A stretch of 64,000 nucleotides of DNA from JAHFDS01 sp964593795 (GCA_964593795.1 CAZQJC010000200.1:1-64000), one strand, 5' to 3'; shown: positions 10,517-19,448, counted from the first letter of the stretch. Program-made: numbers and translations. The notes: a model not told the origin generated them from the letters alone.

Positions 10517-10781
10517 GCTTGCGTCCAGCGTCCGGGGACGCGTCCGGCTATGAGCACCGCGATTTCAATGACGTGGACGACGCGGACGGTCCGGACGCAA
10601 GCTTGTCTGCTCTTCTCCTCCCTCTTCTCTCCCGCGCTCTCTCGTCGTCCTTCTCTGTCTTCTCTCTCTAGACGCCCAAGAGAAGGAGCTTGCGTCCGGA
10701 CCGTCCGGTTGCGTCCAGACAGCGAATATCGTTGGCCCCATTTCCCGGACGGAAGCTCGAGGCTGCGTCCGGACCGTCCGG
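10517..10781. repeat. Iteron-like array of TGCGTCCGGACCGTCCG
   Basis: A 17-bp core, TGCGTCCGGACCGTCCG, occurs three times: 10691-10707 and 10764-10780 direct, and 10583-10599 inverted. Copies 10583-10603 and 10687-10707 form a perfect 21-bp inverted repeat about 83 bases apart. Partial copies begin at 10518 and 10709. The core contains CGGACCGTCCG and GTCCGGAC palindromes. The array lies directly upstream of the primase-polymerase gene in a 314-base gap, as expected for origin iterons or for operators of a repressor; which of these it is cannot be told from sequence. Confidence 0.7.
10604..10675. other. Pyrimidine-rich tract inside the inverted repeat
   Basis: About 70 bases between the two arms of the 21-bp inverted repeat are almost wholly C and T on the plus strand, with runs such as CTCTTCTCCTCCCTCTTCTC. 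Such strand asymmetry is unlike the surrounding DNA and could melt easily, serve as a primase or helicase loading tract, or adopt triplex structure. Several short open frames cross it but have no plausible composition. Confidence 0.55.
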
Positions 10782-10819
10782 GCTTGGCGGCGGCTTCGCG
10801 ATCTCGACGGCGGCGGTGA

Positions 10820-11191
10820 TCACGCACTGGCGCACCCATCCGTGGCGCACGCACCCATCGCCTCGCGAAGCAGCAAGACGAAATCGGCCAGCAGCAGCGT
10901 CGCCGTGGGCTCTCGGCCGTCCTCGCGGCAGATCGCCACAAGGCGCAGCTTGCTCTGCCCCGTCGCGGCGATCGCCTGGCGAAGCGCACGAATCGGATTC
11001 GGTCGCCGGCCCTTCTTGCACTCGATCCACCAGCCGGGGACGCCGACCACGTCGGTCGCGTCTGCGCCATCTCGGTACTGGAGCCCGCGGCGCACCGCGG
11101 GGCCGAACACGCCCGCGAACAGGCACGCGACCTCGCGCTCCCAGTCGTGGCCCTTGCGCCGGGCACCCCTGCCGCTCACGCGCCGCTTCAT
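10820..11191 (-). CDS. PD-(D/E)XK nuclease, Holliday-junction-resolvase-like
   Basis: A 123-residue small nuclease. GARRKGHDWEREVA at residues 9-22 supplies the helix with the first Glu, ATDVVGVPGWWIECKKG at about 44-60 gives the Asp and the ExK pair, and RLVAICRED follows; this is the layout of Hjc-type resolvases and related phage VRR-like nucleases. It could resolve recombination or replication intermediates of the element. Its ATG overlaps the stop of the HTH gene upstream by 4 bases, so they are co-translated. The gene reads toward the repeat array and polymerase, likely one early operon. Confidence 0.72.
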   Translation of the reverse strand: MKRRVSGRGARRKGHDWEREVACLFAGVFGPAVRRGLQYRDGADATDVVGVPGWWIECKKGRRPNPIRALRQAIAATGQSKLRLVAICREDGREPTATLLLADFVLLLREAMGACATDGCASA

Positions 11192-11373
11192 GGCCGCTGC
11201 GCCTCAGCGGGCATGGCGAACACGCGCTCGATGCCCTCGCGCGGGATGCGCCAGGTCCGGCCCAGCTTGCGCGCGCCGAGCTCACCGCGGCGACAGAGCT
11301 CGAGCACGGTGCGTCGAGGGAGCTGCAGCAGCTCGGCGGCCTGGTTCGGGGTCAGGAACTCGGGTCCGGTCAT
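11188..11373 (-). CDS. Excisionase-family HTH protein
   Basis: A 61-residue HTH_17 protein: FLTPNQAAELLQLPRRTVLELCRRGELGARKLGRTWRIPREGIERV. The winged-helix pattern with conserved G and W-R-I is typical of excisionases and small element regulators. An excellent AGGAGG lies 6 bases before the ATG, the strongest ribosome site seen in the element, implying high expression. It overlaps the nuclease gene. It could be the iteron/operator-binding regulator or a directionality factor; there are two similar proteins elsewhere in the element (5571-5798 and 45428-45628). Confidence 0.82.
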   Translation of the reverse strand: MTGPEFLTPNQAAELLQLPRRTVLELCRRGELGARKLGRTWRIPREGIERVFAMPAEAQRP

Positions 11374-11394
11374 CGTCGCCTCCTTGCATCTGGT

Positions 11395-11577
11395 TCACGA
11401 GCGAGCGCGTCCGACGATCTCGCTCGACTCGGGCTCGACCACGTCCTTGGGCACCTCGTCCTGGCCGGGCCGGTGCCTTCCCTGGCGCGCCGGCTCGTGA
11501 CGGGTCTTTCCAGGCCCCGTGGCTCTTGGAATCCCGGCATCGCGCCCATTTCGATTGGCCTGCTTGCCGGCGCTCAC
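11395..11577 (-). CDS. Possible small protein of unknown function
   Basis: A 60-residue frame from GTG 11577, rich in Arg, Gly, Pro and then acidic (GQDEVPKDVVEPESSE). It ends 21 bases before the HTH gene, on the same strand, at a normal operon distance, which is the main reason to list it. No known motif. The frame stays open further upstream to 11724, so the start is uncertain, and it could be non-coding. The rest of 11578-11828 shows nothing recognisable. Confidence 0.3.
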   Translation of the reverse strand: MSAGKQANRNGRDAGIPRATGPGKTRHEPARQGRHRPGQDEVPKDVVEPESSEIVGRARS

Positions 11578-11828
11578 ACGGCGCCACCAGGAGCCTCCGA
11601 GCCCTGGCAGTCCGACTGACGATTGGGCGCACCGCCAAGCCTCCGATCGCGACCGTAGGAGCCACGAGCGCTCCACCACGGCTCGAGTCGCTAGCGCCCG
11701 CCCCAACAGCTTTGGCCCAGGCACTAGCGATCCGAGTCATCCGGAACGGGTCCGGGACCTAGCGCGAGGGTGCGGTCTGGTCGCAGGTCTCGGCACGCGG
11801 TCGCGCGGTAGGTCTCAGACCGGAGGCG

Positions 11829-12446
11829 ATGATGAAGGCCATGAACCGAGGCAGACCTGCCGTGGGGGGGATTGGCGTCGGACGCGTGTGGCGACGACGC
11901 GCGGACAAGCGCGCTGCCGTCCGGCTCCTGCTCACCAGCCAGGACGCCTGCAGGGCCAGCGACCGTGACCTCGCTCGGCGGCTCGGCGTCAGTCACCAGC
12001 TCGTCGCGGCCGTGCGACGCGAGCTTGCCGGCGCACAGGGCCAGTTCGACCCGCGCCTGGCTCGCCGTGGCACGACGACCTACCCCATGAACACGTCCGC
12101 CATCAACGCCGCGCGCCTGGCCGCCAGGGCCAAGGCTGCACTCGTTAGCCAGACCGCGGTCGCCATCGAGCGGCGCCGGAGGCAGGCCGCCAGCGCATGC
12201 CAGTCCATGCGTGCCCAGATCGCGCAGCACGGCATCGTGACCGCAGCCGGGATGCGCGTCCTCGAGCGCTTCGAGTGGCGCGTCTGGGCGGACGTGCAGC
12301 GCTTCGATGCCGAGGTGAGCGCGGCCTGCCAGCGCTTCATCCAGGGCGAGCCCGGCGCCGCAGAGCTCTTCCAGGCCGCCATCGCACGCTGCGAGTGGGC
12401 CTGGGCGCGTGTCTTCGCCCTGCTCCGGCAACACCAGGGCGCGTAG
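11829..12446 (+). CDS. HTH-containing element protein, unknown function
   Basis: A 205-residue basic protein. Residues about 43-64 (DRDLARRLGVSHQLVAAVRREL) read as a helix-turn-helix, similar to ParB/KorB or sigma region 4 helices. The remainder is helical, with a C-terminal part rich in Trp, Ala and Arg (WADVQRFDAEVSAACQRF). GGAGG directly precedes two ATG codons (11829, 11832); the second has better spacing. It is followed immediately by the next gene with zero gap (TAG then ATG). Transcribed divergently from the resolvase/HTH/polymerase operon, it may be a regulator or partition-type protein of the element. I do not recognise the family. Confidence 0.6.
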   Translation: MMKAMNRGRPAVGGIGVGRVWRRRADKRAAVRLLLTSQDACRASDRDLARRLGVSHQLVAAVRRELAGAQGQFDPRLARRGTTTYPMNTSAINAARLAARAKAALVSQTAVAIERRRRQAASACQSMRAQIAQHGIVTAAGMRVLERFEWRVWADVQRFDAEVSAACQRFIQGEPGAAELFQAAIARCEWAWARVFALLRQHQGA

Positions 12447-13034
12447 ATGCCGCGCCTCATCCCGCGCGAGGAGCTCGACCAGATGGCCAGCATGTTCGCC
12501 GCGGGCCTCCGTGCCGACGCGCTGGCGTTCGCGTTCGCGATCAGCGAGCGGGCGGTTCATTTCCGGCTGGCCAAGCGCGGCCTGCACTACCCGCGAACGC
12601 GAGCGCGCACGCCCAAGCAAGAGCTGGCGATCCAGGACCGCATCGGGCTCGTGTACCTGCTACGCGGGCGCGGCCTCACGATCGAGCAGATGGCGGCGCA
12701 CCTGCGCATCCAGGTGCGGACGATGCGGGCGTGGCTGCGGCGGCACGCCACCGGCGTCTACGAGCAGCTCAAGTCCGAGGCACTGGCGAGGCGGCGCGCG
12801 GCACGCGCCCGCCTGCCGGTGCGTCAGCCAACCGAGACGTCGGGCCCGTTGCCGCTGACCAAGTGGCGGCGCGCCCGCATCAAGCAGGCGTACGAGGGCG
12901 GCGCGACCCTGGCCGCGATCGCGCGCCGGTACGGCCACCACACGACCACGATCTGGCGCCTCCTGCGCAGCCAGGGTGCGCGCATGAGGTCTCGCGCGGC
13001 GCGCCCGCCCACGCACGCGCCAGCCGCGCCCTGA
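12447..13034 (+). CDS. Triple helix-turn-helix protein, unknown function
   Basis: A 195-residue Arg-rich protein with three HTH-like segments: about 18-44 (RADALAFAFAISERAVHFRLAKRG), 68-90 (LTIEQMAAHLRIQVRTMRAWLRR) and 148-170 (GGATLAAIARRYGHHTTTIWRLL). The third resembles the DNA-binding part of resolvases and transposases (GATLAAIARRYGHHTTTI), but no catalytic domain follows. Directly abuts the preceding gene, so they are co-transcribed. It could bind the iteron array or serve as a terminase-like small subunit; both are guesses. Confidence 0.6.
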   Translation: MPRLIPREELDQMASMFAAGLRADALAFAFAISERAVHFRLAKRGLHYPRTRARTPKQELAIQDRIGLVYLLRGRGLTIEQMAAHLRIQVRTMRAWLRRHATGVYEQLKSEALARRRAARARLPVRQPTETSGPLPLTKWRRARIKQAYEGGATLAAIARRYGHHTTTIWRLLRSQGARMRSRAARPPTHAPAAP

Positions 13035-13623
13035 TCGGAGGACCGACGCGCCGCAGCCCAATCTCACGTCCATCTGGTCGCGAGCCCGGCAACTCGTCGT
13101 CAAGGTTGGAGAGGTGGGCTGCGCCAGCGGCCGTCGTCGGCCGGTGCAGTGAGAGCGAGGAGGGACGCCCTGCATAGGCACTTCAGGGGAGGTGCTCGCT
13201 CGCCCCTCCGCGTCGCCGGGAGCGCGGCGCAGTTGGGTGCGGTCGACGCGGTTCCAACCGGCTGCGGCCGGCAGCGCCCCGCAGGGCGCCGAAACAAAGC
13301 GAGAGCGAAGCGCAGGCGCCCCGCAGGAGCACAGTCCGCGGCACCCAGTCGACGAGCGCGTGCTCCATCTGCTCGCGAACGGTGCCCAGCGCGTCGGTGT
13401 GGCCCTTCGCAGCCGAGCCCCAAGGGCCGAGCCCCCCACGTTCGAACGCTGGGCATGAAGGCCCGCCCAGCAACGCAACCAGAGCGTCCGCCGCGCGCTC
13501 TCCTGAACCAGGGAGCCCGAGGTCCCGCCGAATCTGGGCACGTCGACTGGACGGAGCGCGCCTGATCGCGCGCACGTTCGCGAGATCCTGCCAACGATCC
13601 TGTACGTTCGATAGCTCTCCTCG
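13035..13623. other. 589-base gap without a recognisable gene
   Basis: Open frames exist on both strands but none has a believable composition or motif. A hairpin gcgccc-cgca-gggcgc occurs near 13275, and gcgccccgcag recurs near 13315. The gap separates the replication/mobility part of the element from the signalling cargo. No third copy of the att sequence is visible here. Confidence 0.5.
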
Positions 13624-14655
13624 TCAACCGTGCTGCAGGAACGAGAAGTACCGCTCGGGGATGTCGTCGAACGCGAGCGCGCCGCCGCATCTGGAGCAGC
13701 GGAAACGCGGTGGCTCGGCCGAGCGGGCGAGGCTGGCACATTGCAGGATGCGCTCGTCCGTGTGCTCGCACCGGAGGCAGGCGTAGGGCGCCAGCACCGA
13801 CAGGACCTCCCCGCGCCCCACCGCGCGCGCGAGCATGGCCATCTGCATGGCCATCGGGATCGAGACACGGACGAATCGATAGGACAGGCCGGCTGGGAGC
13901 CCCTGGACGAACTCTACCCAGAGCCGCACACCCCAGGAGTTGATATGTGTGACGCCTGATAGGTCGAGATCGACGCGGCTTCGAGCGGCCAGGTGTCGGG
14001 CCAGCTCGCTCAGGTCGGTGTGCTCGCACAGCTCGCCCTGGATGGTCACGAGATCTCCCCCGTCCTCGTCGAGCGTGGCCTCCCACAGCACGAGCGCGGC
14101 CAGCAATCGCTGCGTCTCCGGCGTGGTGTCTACGACCTTGACGCCCACGACGGCGCCGAAGCCATCCTCGGCCTCGCGTTCCCACACCACTCTGGCCCGA
14201 ACGATCACGGCCTTGGAATCGGCGGCGCGCGCCAGACGGATCTCGATGTCCCGAGTCTTGCCGAGCGGCTCCGGAAAGCCGATCTTCGCGCCATCCAGGC
14301 TCACGTTGAGCAGATACCCCTCCAGGGTCCGGGCGCCGCCACGGACCTGCACGCCGAGGTGCACCGAGACCCGGCGATGGCCGCGTTCCGCGAGCCCCAG
14401 CAGGTGGGCGGCGTGTCGGTAGAGCTCATCCGCGGGGGCAGGCAAGCAGAGCACGTCGTCGCACCCGGATGCCCCTAGTCGATCGAGCGCTGGGCGATCC
14501 AGTGCGCCGGCGTGCACGAGGATGACGCAGACATGGGAGAGATCCCGATCGGCCTTGATGCGGCGGCAGACCTCGAACCCGTCGATCTCGGGCAGCCGCG
14601 ACCTCGAGGGGGACCGCTGCCATGCGCCCGACGAGCTGATGCAGGCGCTCGGCAC
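13624..14655 (-). pseudogene. N-truncated REC-PilZ-STAS protein with zinc ribbon
   Basis: The frame begins with the middle of a receiver domain (LPEIDGFEVCRRIKAD onward); beta-1 and the acidic pocket are missing and the stretch before it is out-of-frame kinase sequence. A PilZ domain follows at about 90-175 (RRVSVHLGVQVRG, then NVSLDGAKIGF, the c-di-GMP binding elements). A STAS-like domain comes next (DLDLSGVTHINSWGVRLWVEF), and a C-terminal ribbon with CLRCEH and CSRCGG. A deletion fused this gene to the kinase upstream, leaving it in another frame. A product with PilZ and STAS parts may still be made from the ATG at 14655. A shorter STAS-zinc relative lies at 30058-30576. Confidence 0.7.
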
Positions 14656-16306
14656 CCTCGGGGCGGCTGGCGAGCACGAGGAACAGGCTGGGCGGGCTCG
14701 GGAACCGCATGAGGTCGGCTAGCAGGGCCGGGGTGTTCGCGTCGGCCCACTGCAGGTCGTCGAGAAACAGCAGCAACGGATGACGGTCGGCCAGCCGGCC
14801 GAGCGCCTCTCGCAGGGCGGCGAAGGCCAGCGTCCGGACCTCCTGCGGGTCACCGACCGAGCGCGCCGGCATCGAGGTCGCGATTGCAGGCACCCGACCG
14901 AGGACCGGGAACAGCGTCGGCAGGAGCGCGGCCCCACGCGGCACGAGCTCCGCGGCCTCACGGGGCGAGAGCCGTCTCCAGTAGCTGCTCAGCTGGTCGA
15001 CCAGCGCGTCGAGTGCCTGGTAGGAGATGGTCTCGCGCTCGTAGCAGCGCCCTTCGAGCACGACGAGGTCGGGGTGCTGGGCGCGCGCGAGCGTGATGAA
15101 CCTGTGCACGAGGGTGCTCTTTCCGATACCGGAGGCGCCGCAGACCAAGGCCACAGTAGCCCCGCGATCGCGCAGCATCGCGAGCCCAGCATGCAGGAGC
15201 CCCAGCTCGCGATCCCGACCGGCGAAAGGAGCCAGGAGGATGGAGCCGCCCGGTGCCACGGAGCCCGGGCGTGCGTCCTCGACCTCCGCGCGGCAACCGA
15301 GCCGCTCGAGCACCGCGGCTCCGCTCGGCCGATCGTCGATGTCTCTGGAGAGCAGCGCCTCGCACAGGCCGTCGAGGTCCGCCGGCACCGAAGGGACGAT
15401 CGCCCTCGGGGGCGCGGGCGCCCGAAGCTGCTTCTCCATCAGCACCGTGGTGGCAGGGCCGGCGAAGGGCACACGCCCGGTCAACGCCTCGTAGAGCAAG
15501 ACGCCCGTGGCGTACCAGTCGGCTGCGGGAGTGACCGGGTCTCCTCGGCACTGCTCGGGTGCCATGTACGCCACCGTGCCAACGACCCGACCATCCCGGC
15601 TCATCTGCCCCGCCTCCTCGGCGTCAGCCACGAGGCCGAAATCGAGCAGGACCAGCCGTCCCCGAGGTGTCACGAGGAGGTTCGAGGCCTTGACGTCGCG
15701 ATGCGTCTTGCCAGCGGCGTGAAGGGCAACGAGGCCTCGGGCCAGCTGCGGGAGCAGGCTCCGCAAGCGAGCCTCGTCACAGGCAAGCGCCGCACCTCGC
15801 AGGGCGGCGGGCGCGACTTCCAGGGACCGCGTGTCTGGCTCCGAGCGCTCGGCGAGCTCCACCGTATCTGGGTGCAGACGAGCGGATGGAGCAGTCGTGA
15901 CGTAGCTCAGGAAGTCCACGCCCTCGACCAGCTCCATCGTGAAGAAGCACTCGACGCCCGAGACGAACAGATCGTGGAGCGAGATCAGGTTCGGGTGACT
16001 GAGGTCGACGAGCGCTCGGAACTCCCGCTTGAGCCGGAAGATGGTATCTGGGCTCGGCTCCCGCAGGGTCTTGAGGGCGACGCGCTCCCCCCGCTCCCGG
16101 TCCTCGGCCTCGTAGACCACGCCCATCCCGCCCCGGCCGAGGGCCCGGATGATCTCGAACCGCTGGCCGCCGAGGATGGCACCGGGTCGGAGCGGCTCCA
16201 CCTCCCGATCATAGCGTTGCGTGGCGCCGTAGACGTCGGTCGTGATGCGCGGGTCGCAGCGCCGCACGATGCGCTGCACGGCCGCAGGGTTCGCGCCGGC
16301 CATCAT
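14426..16306 (-). pseudogene. Ser/Thr kinase-AAA ATPase, C-terminally truncated
   Basis: An intact Hanks-type kinase domain: glycine loop GRGGMGVVYEAED, VALKTL, THRDVKASNLL, LLDFGLVAD, GTVAYMAPEQ. It is followed by a signalling AAA (AAA_16) module with Walker A GASGIGKSTL and Walker B LLFLDDLQWAD, then LVLASRPEG. Full-length relatives continue with TPR and sensor domains; here the sequence breaks at about 14595 and the last roughly 57 residues are a +1 reading of the receiver gene. The N-terminal 40 residues from ATG 16306 are integrase-derived (MMAGANPAAVQRIV, VYG), so the kinase has either acquired a foreign leader or starts at the GTG just before EPLRPGAIL. Kinase activity could remain. 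Confidence 0.72.
16223..16306 (-). pseudogene. Integrase C-terminal fragment
   Basis: About 84 bases matching 4437-4520 of the resident integrase with roughly eight substitutions, encoding MMAGANPAAVQRIV, RRCDPRITTDVYG. It contains the helix and nucleophile Tyr region but none of the rest of the gene, nor the att core. It is fused in frame to the start of the Ser/Thr kinase. It is the relic of a second, related integrase. Confidence 0.85.
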
Positions 16307-16379
16307 GTCACGCGCCGCTTCACGGACCGCTACACCTCCAGCGGCGAAGCGCGCCCGCGGACCGTGAGACAATGGGGAC

Positions 16380-16835
16380 ATGCGAGGTCTGGTCCCTGCG
16401 CTTCTGTGCCTGGCGACCGTCGCCCAGGCGGAGCCGGCCCGATTGCGAGTCGGCACCATCACGCCAGAAGGCTCGCCCTACTACGCGGCGGCGCTGGCCA
16501 ACCTGCGCCGCATCGAGGCGAACAGCGGCGACCGCGTTCGGTTCCACCTGTTCGGCGGCGGAGCCGCGGGCGACGAGCCGAGCCTCGTGGCCGACGTTCG
16601 AGCCTGCAGGCTGCCCGCCACCGCCGTGACGGCGACCGCCGCGGAGGCCGTGGTCCCCGAGATCGCTGCGCTGTCGCTGCCCTTCCTCTTTCGCGACGGC
16701 GCCGAGGCGGACGCCGTGATCGAGGGGCTGTGGCCGGAGCTGACGAAGGCCTTCGAGCGCCACGGCTTCTGGCTGATAGCGCACACGGTCGTCGGATTCC
16801 GCAGCATCGGAAGCCAAGCCCCTGTGCGCTGCTGA
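16380..16835 (+). pseudogene. Truncated TRAP-type substrate-binding protein (DctP)
   Basis: A signal peptide (MRGLVPALLCLATVAQA) and the first half of a DctP-family periplasmic binding protein: LRVGTITPEGSPYYAA, PEIAALSLPFLFRDGAEADAV, LIAHTVVGFRSIGSQAP. The frame stops after 151 residues, where the 350-residue homologue at 30972-32024 continues LRTMADLRAV. The substrate-binding second lobe is lost. No membrane subunits (DctQ/DctM) are nearby. It follows the kinase fragment divergently, in a stretch (14.4-19.0 kb) rich in broken genes. 16836-16982 holds no gene. Confidence 0.82.
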
Positions 16836-16982
16836 ATGGCTTCAGATCTGCCGTGAGCCCGCTCCGGGACGAGTGGGTCACAGGCCGCAACGCCCGAGGG
16901 ACGGCGAGCTCCTCGCCGCGGCCATGCGCGCCATCGAACTCCAGCGTCACCGCTGAGGCCGTGTGGCCAGCAGGGCTCTGCC

Positions 16983-18479
16983 TCAGTGATCGGCCTTCGG
17001 CGACGCGGTGCCGCGCTGATATGACACCGGCTCCGACGGGTTGCTCGCCCGTGTCGCCCACCACGCGAGCGGGCGGTCGTCGGGCGCCGCAGCGCACAGC
17101 TCTCGCAGCAGCGGCTCGGCTTCGGCCCGCTGGCCCGCCTCGAACGATGCAATCGCACGCGCCAGGCTGGGTCGTGTGAGCCGCTTGTGCTGTCGGAGCT
17201 TCTCGTCCTCGTGGGCGAAGAGCTCGAAGAGCTCGACCTGGCCCACGCGCCCCCGGATTGGCGACAGGCCCAGGCTTCGCGAATCGTCTCGAAGATCGGC
17301 TGGCAGGCGCTGCGCCACGTCGGCCGTCACGAGGATGGACGCTTCGAGGGCCCTCGTCAGCGCTTCGACCCTCGCACAGGTGTTCACCGCGTCGGCGATG
17401 ACCGTCGCCTCGACGCGATCGTCCTCGCCGATCAGCCCCATGCGGACCGCTCCGTGATGGACTCCGACACCGATTTGGACCGCAGGAGATCCGGGCGCTT
17501 CCCGCGCCGCGGCCGCGCAGGCGCGCTGCATCGCGACGGCGGCGCGCACCGCGTCGGCGGGATCCTCGAGGAACAGCGCCATGATGGCGTCGCCGATGTA
17601 CTTGTCGACGAAGCCGTGGTGCTGGCGGATGATGGGACCGAGGCGGCCGAGCAGGTCGTTCAGGAAAGCGAAGGTCTCGGCCGGGGCGAGGCGCTCCGCG
17701 CGCGTCGTGAAGCCGCGCACGTCCGCGAACAGAATGGTCACCTCGCGCGAGATGGCGTCGCCGAGCCTCAGCGTGGTCACGTCGGTGTGCCCGAGTGAGG
17801 CGATGAACTCGAAGGGCACGAAGCGGCGAATGGCGCGGTTGATCTCTGCAAGCTGGGCCGTTCGCTCCTCGACGCGAAGCTCCAGCTGTCGCCGCAGCTG
17901 GTCGAGCGCGTCGCGGGTTGCCTTGAGCTCGCGACGCGTTCGATGCGCCGTGAGCGCGGCGCCGAGCAGGAACAGATACGTCCAAAGGGCAGCGCTCCCC
18001 GTCACGTACCAGTGCGTGAACGCCTGCTCGACGAGCAAGAGCCCACCGGCGAAGCTGCTTCCGAGCGTTGCGCCGGCGAGGAGCATGGAGCTCGCGAGGC
18101 CGCGCGCGCCGAGCACCGCGGTCGCGTTGAAGAGGCCGATGACGATCAACACGCCGTAGGGAGAGAGCCCACCCACCGCTGCGATGAGCGCGACGGGCAG
18201 CGCGTCGAGCAGCACCACGCGGTCGGCCGCCCGGGTCCGCCGGCCCAAGACGATCGCCGCCCACATCACGGGGGGCCACGCGGTGGCGCAGAGGAGCACC
18301 GTGAGATCCCGCGGGCCAAGTCGTCCCGACGCGTGGGCGTGCAGCAGAGCGGTGCACGAGATCCCGATCGCGCCGACGATGCGGAGCCCGAAGTAGAGGC
18401 GATGCGCTCGCGCGACGGACGTCCCCGCGACGACGCGCCGGGGATCGATCGTCGGGTCCGTCGGCAGGTGCTCCTGCAC
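16983..18479 (-). CDS. Class III adenylate/guanylate cyclase, membrane-anchored
   Basis: A 498-residue protein. Five to six membrane segments occupy about residues 20-180 (LYFGLRIVGAIGISC, PVMWAAIVLG, VVLLDALPVALIAAVGG, LWTYLFLLGAALTA), then a coiled coil (RRELKATRDALDQLRRQLELRVEERTAQL is spread over 190-225), then the catalytic domain with FADVRGFTTRAE (first metal Asp), FVDKYIGDAIMALF (Lys and second Asp) and NTCARVEALTRA. It makes cAMP or cGMP from the triphosphate in the cytoplasm; the base-specifying residues do not settle which. A C-terminal helical tail of about 60 residues follows. GTG 18479 is chosen; further upstream the frame is Arg/Pro-rich and non-conserved. It provides a second nucleotide messenger beside the c-di-GMP enzymes. 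Confidence 0.85.
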   Translation of the reverse strand: MQEHLPTDPTIDPRRVVAGTSVARAHRLYFGLRIVGAIGISCTALLHAHASGRLGPRDLTVLLCATAWPPVMWAAIVLGRRTRAADRVVLLDALPVALIAAVGGLSPYGVLIVIGLFNATAVLGARGLASSMLLAGATLGSSFAGGLLLVEQAFTHWYVTGSAALWTYLFLLGAALTAHRTRRELKATRDALDQLRRQLELRVEERTAQLAEINRAIRRFVPFEFIASLGHTDVTTLRLGDAISREVTILFADVRGFTTRAERLAPAETFAFLNDLLGRLGPIIRQHHGFVDKYIGDAIMALFLEDPADAVRAAVAMQRACAAAAREAPGSPAVQIGVGVHHGAVRMGLIGEDDRVEATVIADAVNTCARVEALTRALEASILVTADVAQRLPADLRDDSRSLGLSPIRGRVGQVELFELFAHEDEKLRQHKRLTRPSLARAIASFEAGQRAEAEPLLRELCAAAPDDRPLAWWATRASNPSEPVSYQRGTASPKADH

Positions 18480-18699
18480 GGAGCGACGGTAGCACGGCGG
18501 TGTCGCCGCCAGGCTTCCACGCGGTCCGCTACGCGGGCGCCTTCTCGGCGCGCGCACGAGGCCGATGCTCAGGCGTCGACCAGTAGCCCGCTGTCCCGTC
18601 GGGCACTCCTGGCGGCCCCGTCGACGCGGCCGGCGCCTCGACTGTGCGCGGTTCCCGAGGCACGTTCGCTGTCGACGTGCTGGTCTGCCCGCGGAGGTC

Positions 18700-19005
18700 A
18701 CGGCCTGCCGATCGCTCACCGCGCACGCGATGTCGGGCGATCGGGAGAAGTGCGTCTCGGCCGGGTGCTCCGGCTACGTCACCAAGCCTGTGGAGATCGA
18801 CCTGCTCGTCGATCCGCCGACTCGCGCCTGGTCCGGCAGGCAGGACGCCGGGGTCGCGGCCCCTCCAGGGGACGAGCTCGCGGACGCCTTGGTGCAACTC
18901 TCGAAGAAGTTAGAGGGTGAGCTGCCGGACGCCCTCGGAACGATCCGGCTCTCGGTGCAGCGCGGCGAGCTCGATTGCGCTCGCCGGGTCGCGCCCCGGC
19001 GCTGC
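18700..19005 (+). pseudogene. Relic of a receiver-Hpt protein
   Basis: SLTAHAMSGDREKCVSAGCSG followed by YVTKPVEIDLLVD is unmistakably the C-terminal half of a receiver domain (beta-4 to the conserved Lys). About 25 residues later LVQLSKKLEGELPDALGTIR and QRGELDCARRV resemble the N-terminal helices of an Hpt domain, breaking off where the phosphorylatable His should appear. No phospho-acceptor Asp or start is visible upstream; 18480-18699 shows nothing else. Remnant of a hybrid kinase tail. Confidence 0.7.
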
Positions 19006-19055
19006 AGAGAGGGCGCCCGCTCTCTCCCGCGGCATCATGGCGCGACGAAACGGCC

Positions 19056-19448
19056 CTACTCGCCCCGGAGGTAGGCGAGGGCGGCCTCCTCGCTGTCGGT
19101 CACGAGTCGCTCGATCCCATCCTCACGTGCATGCCGACGGATCTGCATGGCACCGACCGCGAGTCGAACCAGCACCGCGTTCTTTCGGAAGCCGCGGTGG
19201 ACGTCGGGGAGGATCGCCCGCACGGCTTGCTCGAACGCCGGATCGTTGCGGGCCGGACCGAGGCGCAGGTCCGTGAGCAGGGCACGGTCCCCACGCCCGC
19301 CCCGGTCGAGCGCCGCGACCACCTCCAGCCACCGCGCGGCAGCCTCGGCGACCGAGGCAAAGGGCTCCGAGGTCCGCGTCAGGAGGATGAGCCGCGGCGC
19401 CTCCTCGAGCTCGACCACGAAGTAGGGGTTCCGCAGCAGCTCCGCCAT
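19056..19448 (-). CDS. Unknown protein, STAS/SpoIIAA-like
   Basis: A 130-residue soluble protein with alternating strands and helices: NPYFVVELEEAPRLILLTRT, SVAEAAARWLEVVAAL, ALLTDLRLGPARNDPAFEQAV, NAVLVRLAVGAMQIRRHARED. The pattern, including a DLR motif after a strand, is reminiscent of SpoIIAA/STAS-like sensory domains common in Myxococcota, but no motif is diagnostic. ATG 19448 is chosen because the tandem-repeat gene ends 13 bases upstream. Last gene of an apparent three-gene operon with the FIST protein; likely a partner in the same signalling step. Confidence 0.55.
   Translation of the reverse strand: MAELLRNPYFVVELEEAPRLILLTRTSEPFASVAEAAARWLEVVAALDRGGRGDRALLTDLRLGPARNDPAFEQAVRAILPDVHRGFRKNAVLVRLAVGAMQIRRHAREDGIERLVTDSEEAALAYLRGE

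Noticed and set aside
13183..13575. Candidate 130-residue gene on the minus strand
   Set aside because: No motif, no ribosome site, biased Arg/Ala/Gly composition, and an equally long frame on the other strand.
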